Positions 45,497 to 55,983 of a stretch of 64,000 bases of DNA are shown here, piece after piece. Each line of letters starts with the position of its first letter. Within the stretch, counting starts at the first letter, position 1. A program made the position numbers and the translations under genes. This DNA is from Ectopseudomonas khazarica. GTDB taxonomy: Bacteria; Pseudomonadota; Gammaproteobacteria; Pseudomonadales; Pseudomonadaceae. The notes beneath the pieces are model-generated. The model made no database searches and was not told where the DNA came from. It saw nothing but the letters and a program-made list of their open reading frames with translations. Location: assembly GCF_004521985.1 (NCBI RefSeq), contig NZ_SBHZ01000006.1, positions 186,001 through 250,000 on the forward strand, in the 5' to 3' direction.

Positions 45497-46831
45497 TCAG
45501 CCTCTGATCAGAATCGCTGCCAGCGTTGCAACGACCACGGCGGCCAGTGCCAGAGGGCCGTAGCTGCCGGACTGGCGCGGACGCTTTCGCTCGCCAACAG
45601 CGGGTGTTGCCTGTTGTTCGACCTTTGCCGCATCAGTCGCCAATGGCTGCGCTTGCACGGAATCCGGCGCGGCTTCCAGAACGGCGGCCGTAGTGATTTC
45701 TTCTGTTGTCTGCTCAACGCTCGCGGGTAGCAATTCGTTGTCGCGGTAGCTCTCCAGAACATGCAGTTGCTGGTTGGCGTCTCTGGCGAGTATCTCCAGC
45801 TTGCAGCCCACCTCTAGGGTGATCATCACGGCCTGGTCTTCGATCTCCTTGCTCGCCAGAAGTCGCTGCCACTCGACGTGCATCGATTCGTGCACCAGTG
45901 CGTCCCATATCTGCTCAAGAGCGGGTAGGTCGAGATTGGCTGGCAGCATCAGTCGTTGTGTGCCCGACAGCTTCAGGCAGCGTACGGGGTGCCCATAGGC
46001 TGGCTTGTATGTCTTGGGATCGAGCACGTAATTCGCGTCATAGTGCAGGTCGCTGCCGATGACCAGGCGCACCCGCTCCCATTCCTGCTGGCGCTTGGAT
46101 AGATCGGGCTGCTCGCTTTCGTGTGCTCGTTGGCGAAGCAGGAGCAACAGGAGCGAGAGGAGCTCGTAGGCGATGCCGTAGGCCGGTTGGGTATCATCCA
46201 GGCACTCGCCGTCTAGGACGATTTCACAGCGTTCCTGCGGCAGGCCAGCCAGTTCTGCCTGCTTGAGCTGTTCCTGATGGATTTCCAGATGGCTCGGGTA
46301 CGTCAGGGTCTGACTGTCGGAAAAGGCGGGGGTCAGGGTGATGGTCATACCCGGCAGTAGTGCGCAGATCAGACTCGTGGGCGGCAGATCCGACGCCTGC
46401 AGTTTGCTCAGAAGGTTGCCCGCCGCATTGACGGGGTTAAGGCGTTCATGCAATTCCTCGAGCCCGACGCAGCCAGGTTCGTTGGCCGCGATAAGCAGCT
46501 TGCCGATGATCAGGCCCGGCGTTACCTGATGCGCCTTTACTTCAGCATCCGGATTTCTTTCGCCCAAATCCAAGCTGCCACCGGAATGCAGTTGCACGTG
46601 GGCCCGTAAGCCATAGAGCACTGAATCGATGTCGCGTGGATGCTTGATGCGTTCAGGGTGCTGGTCGGCCAGTGCCTGGCGAACGAGATAACCGGCCAGG
46701 TTCAGCAGGTTTTCGTTGTGCTCGGGCTGACCGTCGATCTCCAGCGACAGATCGGCCCAGGCCTTGAATGGCAGATCGTCTTCGAGAGGGTTGGTGCAAA
46801 ATACGAGCGGAGTGGGGGCGGGCAGGCTCAT
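45497..46831 (-). CDS. Unrecognised 444-aa protein with HExxH motif and C-terminal membrane anchor
   Basis: I do not recognise a family. The start MSLPAPTPLVFCTN at 46831 has an AAGGAA-type site upstream. Residues 1-300 are soluble and Leu/Gln-rich. At 314-320 lies HESMHVE, an HExxHxE zinc-protease-like motif, followed by an acidic helix and a possible third ligand in ITLEVGCKLEIL. A disordered Ala/Glu/Pro linker (about 370-420) leads to one hydrophobic helix at the very C-terminus (LALAAVVVATLAAILIRG), i.e. a tail anchor. No signal peptide. G+C is visibly lower than neighbours (58% in one counted stretch), suggesting transfer. Monocistronic. Confidence 0.75.
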   Translation of the reverse strand: MSLPAPTPLVFCTNPLEDDLPFKAWADLSLEIDGQPEHNENLLNLAGYLVRQALADQHPERIKHPRDIDSVLYGLRAHVQLHSGGSLDLGERNPDAEVKAHQVTPGLIIGKLLIAANEPGCVGLEELHERLNPVNAAGNLLSKLQASDLPPTSLICALLPGMTITLTPAFSDSQTLTYPSHLEIHQEQLKQAELAGLPQERCEIVLDGECLDDTQPAYGIAYELLSLLLLLLRQRAHESEQPDLSKRQQEWERVRLVIGSDLHYDANYVLDPKTYKPAYGHPVRCLKLSGTQRLMLPANLDLPALEQIWDALVHESMHVEWQRLLASKEIEDQAVMITLEVGCKLEILARDANQQLHVLESYRDNELLPASVEQTTEEITTAAVLEAAPDSVQAQPLATDAAKVEQQATPAVGERKRPRQSGSYGPLALAAVVVATLAAILIRG

Positions 46832-46953
46832 TGGAAACGTTCCTTGTTCATGAGGGAGGCGCAACCATGCCAGTGGGCAGTCGAGCATGCAATCGCGACG
46901 TCTCAACAGCGTGACTCGGGTTGCCAATGGCGATCGGCCAGTGAGCTCCGGGC

Positions 46954-46978
46954 AAAAAAACGGGCCCGTTCAGGCCCG
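46954..46978 (-). terminator. Rho-independent terminator of the CoA-transferase gene
   Basis: On the minus strand CGGGCC-TGAACG-GGCCCG is followed by seven T residues. Confidence 0.88.
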
Positions 46979-46989
46979 CAAGTTCACGC

Positions 46990-48549
46990 TCAAAGAGTGC
47001 CCAGTGAGTGGGCCAGCCCGAGGGGCTCGGGCCTGAACAGTCGTGCATCCATCAGCCTGGGCTGGTTCACGATGGGGGTGAAGTCCATGCGTGCGAGGAT
47101 GTCGCGGTCGATGTCCACGCCCGGTGCCACCTCGATCAGTTCCAGGCCCGCACGGGTCAGGCGCAGCACGCAGCGCTCGGTGACGTAGAGCACCGGCTGG
47201 CCACGTTCGGCAGCCAGCTGGCCGGCGAAGGTGCGGTGTTCCACTTCGCCGACGAACTTGCGCACGTCGCCATCCTCGACGATGCGCAGCTGGCCATCCT
47301 CGATGCGGATGTCCTGTTTGCCGGCGCTGAAGGTGCCGACGAACACCACCTGCTTGGCGTTCTGGCTGATGTTGATGAAGCCACCGGCACCGGCCAGGCG
47401 CGAACCGAACTTGGACACGTTGAGGTTGCCCGCCGCGTCGGCCTGGGCCAGGCCGAGGAAGGCGATGTCCAGGCCGCCGCCGTCGTAGAAGTCGAACTGG
47501 TAGGGCTGGTCGAGCAGCGCGCTGTGGTTGCTGGCGGCGCCGAAGTCCAGGCCCGAGGCCGGCACGCCACCGATCACGCCGGGTTCGGCGGTGAGCGTCA
47601 GGCGCTCGATCACACCTTCTTCGGCGGCCACCGCGGCGACACCCTCGGGCATGCCGATGCCGAGATTGACCACCGCCCCGGCCTGCAGCTCCAGCGCCGC
47701 ACGGCGGGCGATCAGCTTGCGCACGTCCAGCGGCATGGGCGCCAGGCTGTTCACCGGTACCCGGGTTTCTGCGGCGAAGGCCGGGTTGTAGGCGGTGGCG
47801 AACGTCTGCTGGTGGTTGGCGGGTTCGGCCACCACCACGCAGTCCACCAGGATGCCGGGAATCTTCACCTGGCGCGGGTTGAGCGAACCACGTTCGACCA
47901 CGCGCTCGACCTGGGCGATGACCAGGCCACCGCTGTTGCGCGCGGCCATGGCGATGGCCAGGCTCTCGATGGTCAGCGCCTCGCGCTCGAAGCTGAGGTT
48001 GCCGTCGGCATCGGCACTGGTGGCGCGGACCACGCCGACATGCACCGGAAAGCTGGGGTAGAACAGGTAGTCCTCGCCGTCGATGGGCATCAGCCGCACC
48101 AGGTCGCTGGTGGTGCGCGCGTTGAGCTTGCCGCCACCATGCCGCGGGTCGACGTAGGTGCCCAGGCCAACACGGGACAGCTGCCCCGGCTTGCCGGCGG
48201 CGATGTCGCGGAACAGCTGGGAGATCACCCCCTGCGGCAGGTTGTAGGCCTCGATGCGGTTGTCCACGGCCAGCTTCTGCAGCCCCGGCACCAGGCCCCA
48301 GTGGCCACCGATCACGCGGCGCACCAGGCCCTCGTGGGCCAGGTGGTTGAGGCCGCGACCCTTGCCGTCGCCTTGCCCGGCGGCGTACACCAGGGTCAGG
48401 TCGCGTGGCGCCTGCTCGGCGAGAAAGCGCTGCTCCAGGGCGATGGCGATCTGCTCGGCGAAGCCGATGCCGACGAAACCACCGGTGGCCAGGTTGGCGT
48501 TGTCCGGGATGCGCGCCACGGCGGCGGCGGCGGTCATGATCTTGCTCAT
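46990..48549 (-). CDS. Acyl-CoA:acetate/3-ketoacid CoA-transferase, fused alpha-beta (YdiF-like)
   Basis: 519 aa; both halves of a class I CoA-transferase in one chain. The N-terminal half has the alpha-subunit [19 protein letters not shown] near 30 and the C-terminal half the catalytic Glu in [18 protein letters not shown] near 318. Such enzymes swap CoA between acetyl-CoA and short-chain or 3-keto acids. Downstream of a GntP-family permease on the same strand, suggesting uptake and activation of a short organic acid. Start [10 protein letters not shown] at 48549; a 10-residue extension is rejected. Confidence 0.9.
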   Translation of the reverse strand: MSKIMTAAAAVARIPDNANLATGGFVGIGFAEQIAIALEQRFLAEQAPRDLTLVYAAGQGDGKGRGLNHLAHEGLVRRVIGGHWGLVPGLQKLAVDNRIEAYNLPQGVISQLFRDIAAGKPGQLSRVGLGTYVDPRHGGGKLNARTTSDLVRLMPIDGEDYLFYPSFPVHVGVVRATSADADGNLSFEREALTIESLAIAMAARNSGGLVIAQVERVVERGSLNPRQVKIPGILVDCVVVAEPANHQQTFATAYNPAFAAETRVPVNSLAPMPLDVRKLIARRAALELQAGAVVNLGIGMPEGVAAVAAEEGVIERLTLTAEPGVIGGVPASGLDFGAASNHSALLDQPYQFDFYDGGGLDIAFLGLAQADAAGNLNVSKFGSRLAGAGGFINISQNAKQVVFVGTFSAGKQDIRIEDGQLRIVEDGDVRKFVGEVEHRTFAGQLAAERGQPVLYVTERCVLRLTRAGLELIEVAPGVDIDRDILARMDFTPIVNQPRLMDARLFRPEPLGLAHSLGTL

Positions 48550-48673
48550 GGCGGGTACTCGAAAAACGATTGAACACATTGCACTACGGGGAGCTGCCTG
48601 CGCCCAGGCGGGGAGGGCTGCGTACCGCTGTACGCGAACTCTCCGTGCCTGAGTGCAGGCTTCACCTGCCTCG

Positions 48674-50059
48674 TCAGAAACTGCCGAACAGGGTGCCCAG
48701 GGTGATCACCACGGCCAGGGCCATCATCGGGAAGGCCACGGTGTTGACGAAGATGAACTTGTACGACTCGCGGTGCGTGAGCTTGCAGATCGCCAGCAGC
48801 GAGATCACCGCGCCGTTGTGCGGCAGGGTGTCCATGCAGCCGGAGGCCATGGCGGCGACGCGGTGCAGCAGCTCGGGGCTGATGCCGGCGGCGGTGGCCA
48901 GGGTCAGGTATTGCTCGCCGAGGGTCTTCAGCGCGATGGACATGCCGCCGGACGCCGAGCCGGTGATGCCGGCGAGGATGTTCACCGCCACCGCTTCGGA
49001 GATCAGCGGGTTGCTCGAGACGCCCAGCACCAGGTCACGGATGACGACGAAGCCGGCCAGCGATGCGATCACCGTGCCGTAGCCCACCTCGGCGGCGGTG
49101 TTGAGGATCGGCAGCATGGAGCCGAAGGCGCCGTCGTTGACGCTCTTCTTCAGGTCCATCCAGCGCTTCCAGTGCAGGCCGATGAGCAGCACGACGGCCA
49201 CGCCGAGGGCGACGATGATCGACCAGATGCCGATCAGCGACCTGGCATCCTGCAGACCGCCGAACTCCGGTTTGGCCAGGTAGCTGGTGTCCACCGCCGG
49301 GAGAATCTGCTTGGCCATCAGGAAGTTCAGGCCGATCACCACGAAGATCGGCAGCAGCGCCAGCCAGAAGCCGGGAATGTCGCGGCGCTCCTCGACGACC
49401 GGATCGTCACGGTGTTCGCCGTAGCCTTCGCCTGCCGCCATCAGCTTGCGCGACTGTGCGGTGAGCCACCAGGTGCCGAGGCCGAACATGATCAACCCGG
49501 CAATCACGCCCAGGCCCGGCGCGGCGAAAGCGTCGGTACCGAAGAAGGGATTGGGGATGGCGTTCTGGATCGCCGGCGTACCGGGCAGCGCGGTCATGGT
49601 GAAGGTGAACGAGCCGAGGGCGATGGCACCGGGGATCAGGCGCTTGGGAATGCCCGCTTCACGGAACAGCGCGGCGCCGATCGGGTACACGGCGAAAGCC
49701 ACCACGAACAGCGACACACCGCCGTAGGTGAGGATGCCGCAGGCCAGCACGATGGCCAGGATGGCGCGCTCGCTGCCGACCTTGGCGACGATGCCGTGGG
49801 CGATGGCGCGGGCCGAACCGGAGTCGTCCATCAGCTTGCCGAACAGGGCGCCCAGCAGGAACAACGGGAAGAACTGGATCACGTAGCCGCCCATGGCCTT
49901 CATGAACACCTGGGTGTAGGTGGGCAGCAGCAGGCCGATGTCGCCAGCGAACAGCAGTGCCAGCAGGGCCAGGAGTGGGGCGAGGATAAGGACGTTGATG
50001 CCGCGATAGGCGAGGTACATCAACAATGCGAGCGACAGCAGAATACCGAGGGTACCCAT
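48674..50059 (-). CDS. GntP-family organic-acid permease
   Basis: 461-residue inner-membrane transporter with about twelve helices. GntP features include [20 protein letters not shown] near 108, [20 protein letters not shown] near 147, and [15 protein letters not shown] near 375. The family carries gluconate, 3-hydroxybutyrate and related acids by proton symport; pairing with a CoA-transferase favours a short-chain or keto acid. Start ATG at 50059 with AAGGA upstream, directly preceded by a CA motif. Candidate sigma54 promoter about 90 bases upstream. Confidence 0.87.
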   Translation of the reverse strand: MGTLGILLSLALLMYLAYRGINVLILAPLLALLALLFAGDIGLLLPTYTQVFMKAMGGYVIQFFPLFLLGALFGKLMDDSGSARAIAHGIVAKVGSERAILAIVLACGILTYGGVSLFVVAFAVYPIGAALFREAGIPKRLIPGAIALGSFTFTMTALPGTPAIQNAIPNPFFGTDAFAAPGLGVIAGLIMFGLGTWWLTAQSRKLMAAGEGYGEHRDDPVVEERRDIPGFWLALLPIFVVIGLNFLMAKQILPAVDTSYLAKPEFGGLQDARSLIGIWSIIVALGVAVVLLIGLHWKRWMDLKKSVNDGAFGSMLPILNTAAEVGYGTVIASLAGFVVIRDLVLGVSSNPLISEAVAVNILAGITGSASGGMSIALKTLGEQYLTLATAAGISPELLHRVAAMASGCMDTLPHNGAVISLLAICKLTHRESYKFIFVNTVAFPMMALAVVITLGTLFGSF

Positions 50060-50071
50060 GGGTGATTCCTT

Positions 50072-50082
50072 TTGTTGTTGTT
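50072..50082 (-). promoter_or_regulatory. Crc/Hfq CA motif at the GntP permease start
   Basis: Minus-strand AACAACAACAA immediately before the AAGGA ribosome site, a classical place for Hfq/Crc translational repression. Confidence 0.7.
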
Positions 50083-50146
50083 CTAGCGGCGCTGGGCCGT
50101 TGTATGAGCAGGCGCGTATGCGGCAGTGCGCCCTTGACGGCTATAG

Positions 50147-50162
50147 AGCCAGAGTCGTGCCA
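50147..50162 (-). promoter_or_regulatory. Candidate sigma54 (-24/-12) promoter of the permease/CoA-transferase unit
   Basis: Minus strand reads TGGCACG-ACTC-TGGCT, one base off the TGGCAYR-N4-TTGCW consensus with the essential GG and GC kept at correct spacing. Confidence 0.6.
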
Positions 50163-50262
50163 GTCTCGGGTGAGACTTTGGTCGAAAGGGCGCAAAGGCC
50201 TGTGGCTGGGGATTTCAGGCGGGTGTGGCAGGCATCGGCGTGGTGGATGTTGGTGAATGAGT

Positions 50263-50327
50263 GTCCAGATTCATGGATTTAGTCCAGATTTATGGACTTG
50301 TGCGAGTAGGTATTCCAGAAATCTGGA
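50263..50327. promoter_or_regulatory. Three operator-like dyads (putative activator sites)
   Basis: TCCA-gattca-TGGA (50264-50277), AGTCCA-gattta-TGGACT (50281-50298) and TCCAGAAATCTGGA (50314-50327). They lie about 100-165 bases upstream of the candidate -24 element, where sigma54 activators usually bind. The adjacent gene for such an activator is at 51220. Confidence 0.65.
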
Positions 50328-50341
50328 TACTTGGTGGCGCA

Positions 50342-51198
50342 GTAGCCCGGATGCAATCCGGGGCCATCGTGGTGCCTGTTCCCCGGATTTCATCCGGGCT
50401 ACGTACCTGTGGGGCGCAACGATCTTTGTAGGAGCGGCTTCAGCCGCGAAGGGGTGGCGAAAGAGCATCGCGGCTGAAGCCGCTCCCACGGTGAATGCAT
50501 GCGCCAAATGCGTAGGGCGGGTGCAACCCGCCAATGGCCGGTTCTCTGAAGGTCCAGCACCGTAGCCCGGATGCAATCCGGGGCTGCCGTGGTGCCTGTT
50601 CCCCGGATTTCATCCGGGCTACGCACCTGCGGTTGGCAACGATCTTTGTAGGAGCGGCTTCAGCCGCGAAGGGGGGGCGAAAGAGCATCGCGGCTGAAGC
50701 CGCTCCTACGGTGAATGCATACGCCAAATGCGTAGGGCGGGTGCAACCCGCCAATGGCCGGTTCTCTGAAGGTCCAGCGCCGTAGCCCGGATGCAATCCG
50801 GGGCTGTCGTGGTGGCTGCTCCCCGGATTTCATCCGGGCTACGTACCTGTGGTTGGCAACGATCTCTGTGGGAGCGGCTTCAGCCGCGAAGGGGGGGGGC
50901 GAGAGAGCATCGCGGCTGAAGCCGCTCCCACGGTGAATGCATGCGCCAAATGCGTAGGGCGGGTGCAACCCGCCAATGGCCGGTTCTCTGAAGGTCCAGC
51001 ACCGTAGCCCGGATGCAATCCGGGGCTGTCGTGGCGGCCTGCTCCCGGATTTCATCCGGGCTACGCACCTGCGGTTGGCAACGATCTCTGTAGGAGCGGC
51101 TTCAGCCGCGAAAGATTGCGAGAGAGCATCGCGGCTGAAGCCGCTCCTACGGTGAATGCATACGCCAAATACGTAGGGCGGGTGCAACCCGCCAATGG
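50342..51198. repeat. Tandem array of four composite REP units (about 220 bp each)
   Basis: Units start at 50342, 50562, 50782 and 51004. Each contains, in the same order, a facing pair of family-A hairpins (GTAGCCCGGATGCAATCCGG ... CCGGATTTCATCCGGGCTAC), a facing pair of family-B hairpins (GTAGGAGCGGCTTCAGCCGC ... GCGGCTGAAGCCGCTCC), and one family-C hairpin (GGCGGGTGCAACCCGCC), followed by the same CCAATGGCCGGTTCTCTGAA spacer. Copies differ at scattered positions. Short open frames within are artefacts of the repetition. Confidence 0.95.
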
Positions 51199-51219
51199 CT
51201 GCTCCCACAACTGGTTCGC

Positions 51220-52680
<1,461 letters not shown>

Positions 52681-52977
52681 GGGCGAATATCCGAAGTCAC
52701 AAGCCGCTGATTATGGTTGGCGGCGCTGCCAGCGGGCAACGTCGACGGACATCGGACAATGGCATTCGGCGCGCGCTTCTGGAATAGTTAGGCGGCTATG
52801 CGTAACCCGCTGGCACCTGCCGATCGCCCACAAGGCCTTCCCGGCAGTCGTGACACCTGCCGTGTCCCTCTCGCGTGCCAACCTGGCGCGCCAGGCGAGC
52901 CACCCGTTCGCCGCTGGATCCGCACCCTTGCCCGGTGCCACAACGACAACGACCAAGATCCATACAAGGACGCCCCG
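52681..52977. other. Divergent control region between the sigma54 activator and the TRAP operon
   Basis: 297 bases with no gene. TGGCATTCGGCGCGCG near 52760 keeps the GG and GC of a sigma54 promoter on the plus strand but matches the rest poorly. ACAACGACAACGACCAAG just before dctP is CA-rich but not a perfect Crc motif. Confidence 0.35.
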
Positions 52978-53979
52978 ATGAAACTCAAGCGACTCTTTTC
53001 CGCGCTCGCCGCCGGCGCTGCGCTGACTGCCCTGTGCGCCACCGCGCAGGCACGCGAATATTCCGTGTCCACGGTCCTGTCGGATGCCTTCCCCTGGGGC
53101 CAGGCCGCACAGAAGTGGGCCGACCTGGTCAACGAACGCTCCGAAGGGCGCATCACCCTGCGCGTGTACCCCAATGCGCAACTGGTGGCTGGCGACCAGA
53201 CCAAGGAGTTCTCCGCCATGCGCTCCGGCCTGATCGACATGGCCGTGGGTTCGACCATCAACTGGTCTCCGCAGGTCCCGGAGCTCAACCTGTTTTCCCT
53301 GCCGTTCCTGATGCAGAACGACGCCGACCTCGACGCCATCACCCAGGGTGAAGGCGGCAAGCTGGCGTTCGCCGCCATCGAGCAGCGCGGCATCGTGCCG
53401 CTGGCCTGGGGCGAGAACGGCTTCCGTCAGCTGTCGAATTCGGCCAAGCCGGTACGCAGCCCGGCCGATCTGGCGGGCCTGAAGATCCGTGTGGTCGGCT
53501 CGCCGCTGTTCCAGGACACCTTCACCGCCCTCGGCGCCAACCCCACGCAGATGAGCTGGGCCGACGCCAAGCCGGCGCTGACCACCGGTGCGGTGGACGG
53601 CCAGGAAAACCCGCTGTCGGTGTTCGACGTGGCGCGGATCGACCAGGTCGGCCAGAAGTACCTGACCCTGTGGAACTACATGGCCGACCCGCTGATCTTC
53701 GCGGTCAACCAGCGCGTCTGGAAAGCCATGCCGGAAGCCGACCGCGAGCTGCTCAGCCAGGCCGCGCGCGATGCCGGCAAGTGGGAGATCGAGCTGTCGC
53801 GCAACGCCCAGGCCCAGCGTCTGACAGACATCCGCGAGCGTGGCGTGGAGGTGATCGAACTGAGCGAGGCCGAGCGTGCCGCGTTCGTCGAGGCCACTGC
53901 CAGCGTGCAAGAGAAATGGGCTCCGCGTATCGGCGATGCGCTGATGGACGCCGCGCGCAAGGCCGTGGCCCAGCCCTGA
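52978..53979 (+). CDS. TRAP transporter solute-binding protein (DctP)
   Basis: 333-residue periplasmic binding protein. A signal peptide (LFSALAAGAALTALCATAQA) is cleaved before REYSVST. DctP family marks: KWADLVNERSEGRITLRVYP near 45, the carboxylate-binding Arg in LKIRVVGSPLFQD near 170, and GAVDGQENPLSV near 205. Binds an organic acid and delivers it to the QM membrane part. ATG 52978 follows AAGGA; a 60-residue upstream extension is rejected. Confidence 0.92.
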   Translation: MKLKRLFSALAAGAALTALCATAQAREYSVSTVLSDAFPWGQAAQKWADLVNERSEGRITLRVYPNAQLVAGDQTKEFSAMRSGLIDMAVGSTINWSPQVPELNLFSLPFLMQNDADLDAITQGEGGKLAFAAIEQRGIVPLAWGENGFRQLSNSAKPVRSPADLAGLKIRVVGSPLFQDTFTALGANPTQMSWADAKPALTTGAVDGQENPLSVFDVARIDQVGQKYLTLWNYMADPLIFAVNQRVWKAMPEADRELLSQAARDAGKWEIELSRNAQAQRLTDIRERGVEVIELSEAERAAFVEATASVQEKWAPRIGDALMDAARKAVAQP

Positions 53980-54054
53980 TCCGTTTCATCTGACCGCAAG
54001 CCCAAGGGCTTTGCGGCGTGCTGCTGCAGGTCTGTCGCGCGACACCGATCCGCT

Positions 54055-54080
54055 CCCCTCTCTCGTTCATGGGAGAGGGG
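54055..54080. repeat. Pyrimidine/purine inverted repeat between dctP and dctQ
   Basis: CCCCTCTC / GAGAGGGG with a 10-base loop, followed by TTGGGGGAGAGGGC; a common intergenic element type in proteobacteria. It may separate dctP from dctQM expression. Confidence 0.55.
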
Positions 54081-54138
54081 TTGGGGGAGAGGGCCGCTCT
54101 TCTGCTGAAGCACGCCAAGCCGGTCGTTCGAGGTTCTT

Positions 54139-54615
54139 ATGAGCAAGCAAGTCGACGCGCCACTGGAGCGCGCGCTCGCCACCCTGGCCCTGGTGATCAT
54201 CAGTCTGATCAGCCTGGCCAACGTCGTGGTGCGTTATTTCACCGATGCTTCTTTCGCGTTCACCGAGGAAATCTCGGTGTTCCTGCTGGTGGTGCTGACC
54301 TTCGCCGGCGCCAGCGTGGCCATGCGCAGCAACCGGCACATCCGTATCGGCCTGCTCGAGCGCCTGTTCCCGCGCCTGCGCACGCCGCTGATCCTGCTGC
54401 AGTGGCTGGCCGGCGTGCTGGTATTGGGGCTGGTGTGCTGGTTCGGTGGCCAGTTCGCCTGGGAGGAATACCAGTGGGAGTCGCAGTCGCCGGGGCTCGG
54501 CCTGCCCAACTGGTGGTACGTGGTGTGGCTGCCGATCCTGGCGCTGCTGGTGTTCGTGCGCCTGAGCCAGATGACCCTGGATCGTCTGCGCGGGAGGATC
54601 AGTGATGAGCCCTGA
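54139..54615 (+). CDS. TRAP transporter small membrane subunit (DctQ)
   Basis: 158 aa, four transmembrane helices, with the DctQ signature NVVVRYFTDASFAFTEEISV near 28-47 and GASVAMRSNRHIRIGLL near 60. Forms the QM membrane complex with the next gene, whose start overlaps this gene's end by 11 bases. Confidence 0.9.
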   Translation: MSKQVDAPLERALATLALVIISLISLANVVVRYFTDASFAFTEEISVFLLVVLTFAGASVAMRSNRHIRIGLLERLFPRLRTPLILLQWLAGVLVLGLVCWFGGQFAWEEYQWESQSPGLGLPNWWYVVWLPILALLVFVRLSQMTLDRLRGRISDEP

Positions 54616-55900
54616 TCTCTGGTTGATCCTCAGCTTCGTCGTGCTGCTGGCGCTCGGTGTGCCGGTGGCCTTTGCCCTGGGGCTGTCCGGCGCCATCGGC
54701 ATCATCGCCGGCCTGTCGCCGGACATGCTCGCCACCCTGGGTACCAACACCTACAACGGCGTGGCCAAGTACCCGCTGATCGCCATTCCGCTGTTCATTC
54801 TCACCGGCCTGGTGTTCGAGAAGGCCGGCGTGGCCTTGCGCCTGGTGCGCTTCGCCCAGGCGCTGATCGGCCCGCGTCATGGCGGCCTGGCGCTGGTGGC
54901 GGTGCTGGTGTGCCTGATCATGGGCGGCATGAGCGGCTCCGGTCCGGCGGATGCCGCTGCGGTGGCCATGGTGATGCTGCCGAGCATGACCCGGGCAGGC
55001 TATCCCAAGCCGTTCTCGGCCACCCTGATCGCCGCCTCCGCGTCCACGGCGATCCTGATCCCGCCGTCGATCGCGCTGATCCTCTACTCCATCGTGGTGC
55101 CCGGCGTGGACCTGCGCGCGCTGTTCGCCGCCGGCCTGTTCCCCGGCATCATCGCTGGCCTGGTGCTGCTGCTGCCGGCCTGGCTGCTGTCGCGCCGCTA
55201 CGGCTGGGAGTCCCCGGAGCAGGGCGAGCGCCCGGCATTGGGAGAAAGCTTCAAGCAGGCGTTGCCGGCGCTGTTCGCTCCGGTGCTGATCCTCGGTGGG
55301 CTGCGCAGCGGCCTGTTCACCCCGACCGAAGCGGCGGTGGCCGGTGTCACCTACGGCGTGCTGGTCGGCCTGTTCCTCACCCGCGAGCTGGACTGGCGCG
55401 GCCTCTGGCGCCTGTGTGGCGAGGCGGCGGTGATCTCCGGGGTGGTCATGCTGATCATCGCCCTGGCCGGCATCTTCGCCTGGGCCGGCACCATGCTCGG
55501 CACCTTCCGCCACCTGGCCGAATGGCTGATCTCGCTGTCGGACAACGGCTGGGTATTGCTGGCACTGGTGATGCTCGCCGTGCTGCTGGCGGGCATGCTG
55601 CTCGATGCGATTTCCATCTACCTGATCCTGATGCCGATCCTCATCCCGGTGATGCAGCACTTCGGCTGGAATCCAGTGTGGTTCGGCATCCTGCTGGCGA
55701 TGAACATCGCCATCGGCCAGTTCACCCCTCCGGTGGCGATCAACCTGATGGTCACGGCCGAGGTCGCCAAGATCCGCCTCGAGCAGACCGTGGGCTGGGC
55801 CGCGTTGTTCGTGGTGGTGATGTCCAGTGCGCTGCTGCTGGTGGCGATCTTCCCGGAAATCGCCCTGTGGTTGCCGCGAGTGCTGGGCTACGCGGTGTAA
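54605..55900 (+). CDS. TRAP transporter large membrane subunit (DctM)
   Basis: 431 aa, about twelve helices; the Na+-coupled translocating subunit. Typical DctM stretches: YPLIAIPLFILTGLVFEKAG near 56, MGGMSGSGPADAAAV near 108, IAASASTAILIPPSIALILY near 140, and IGQFTPPVAINLMV near 375. ATG 54605 lies one codon after an in-frame GTG. End of the dctPQM operon; a perfect hairpin follows at 55931. Confidence 0.93.
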   Translation: MSPDLWLILSFVVLLALGVPVAFALGLSGAIGIIAGLSPDMLATLGTNTYNGVAKYPLIAIPLFILTGLVFEKAGVALRLVRFAQALIGPRHGGLALVAVLVCLIMGGMSGSGPADAAAVAMVMLPSMTRAGYPKPFSATLIAASASTAILIPPSIALILYSIVVPGVDLRALFAAGLFPGIIAGLVLLLPAWLLSRRYGWESPEQGERPALGESFKQALPALFAPVLILGGLRSGLFTPTEAAVAGVTYGVLVGLFLTRELDWRGLWRLCGEAAVISGVVMLIIALAGIFAWAGTMLGTFRHLAEWLISLSDNGWVLLALVMLAVLLAGMLLDAISIYLILMPILIPVMQHFGWNPVWFGILLAMNIAIGQFTPPVAINLMVTAEVAKIRLEQTVGWAALFVVVMSSALLLVAIFPEIALWLPRVLGYAV

Positions 55901-55930
55901 AAGGCGCGACAGCGTCTATAGTTGGCAGAT

Positions 55931-55955
55931 GGTGCGCAGCGGGGGGCTGCGCACC
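55931..55955. repeat. Perfect 10-bp hairpin after dctM
   Basis: GGTGCGCAGC / GCTGCGCACC around GGGGG, without a T-run. Possibly a transcript-stabilising or attenuating element before the GGEEF gene. Confidence 0.6.
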
Positions 55956-55983
55956 ACTGAGGGCGGTACCGCTGGGCAAGAAC

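Noticed and set aside
46970..48577. A second long minus-strand frame over the CoA-transferase
   Set aside because: Arg/Gly/Pro-rich translation without homology; the neighbouring frame encodes the complete CoA-transferase.
50342..51198. Possible CRISPR array
   Set aside because: Period is ~220 bp, the intervening sequence is itself repeated, and no cas genes are present.
50271..51208. Several similar short open frames with repeated peptides such as GFSRDAL and AAEAAPT
   Set aside because: They arise from the 220-bp REP units read in frame; no ribosome sites and no conserved start.
52758..52775. A sigma54 promoter for the TRAP operon
   Set aside because: Only the invariant GG and GC are present; other consensus positions are wrong, so it is mentioned only as a weak possibility.
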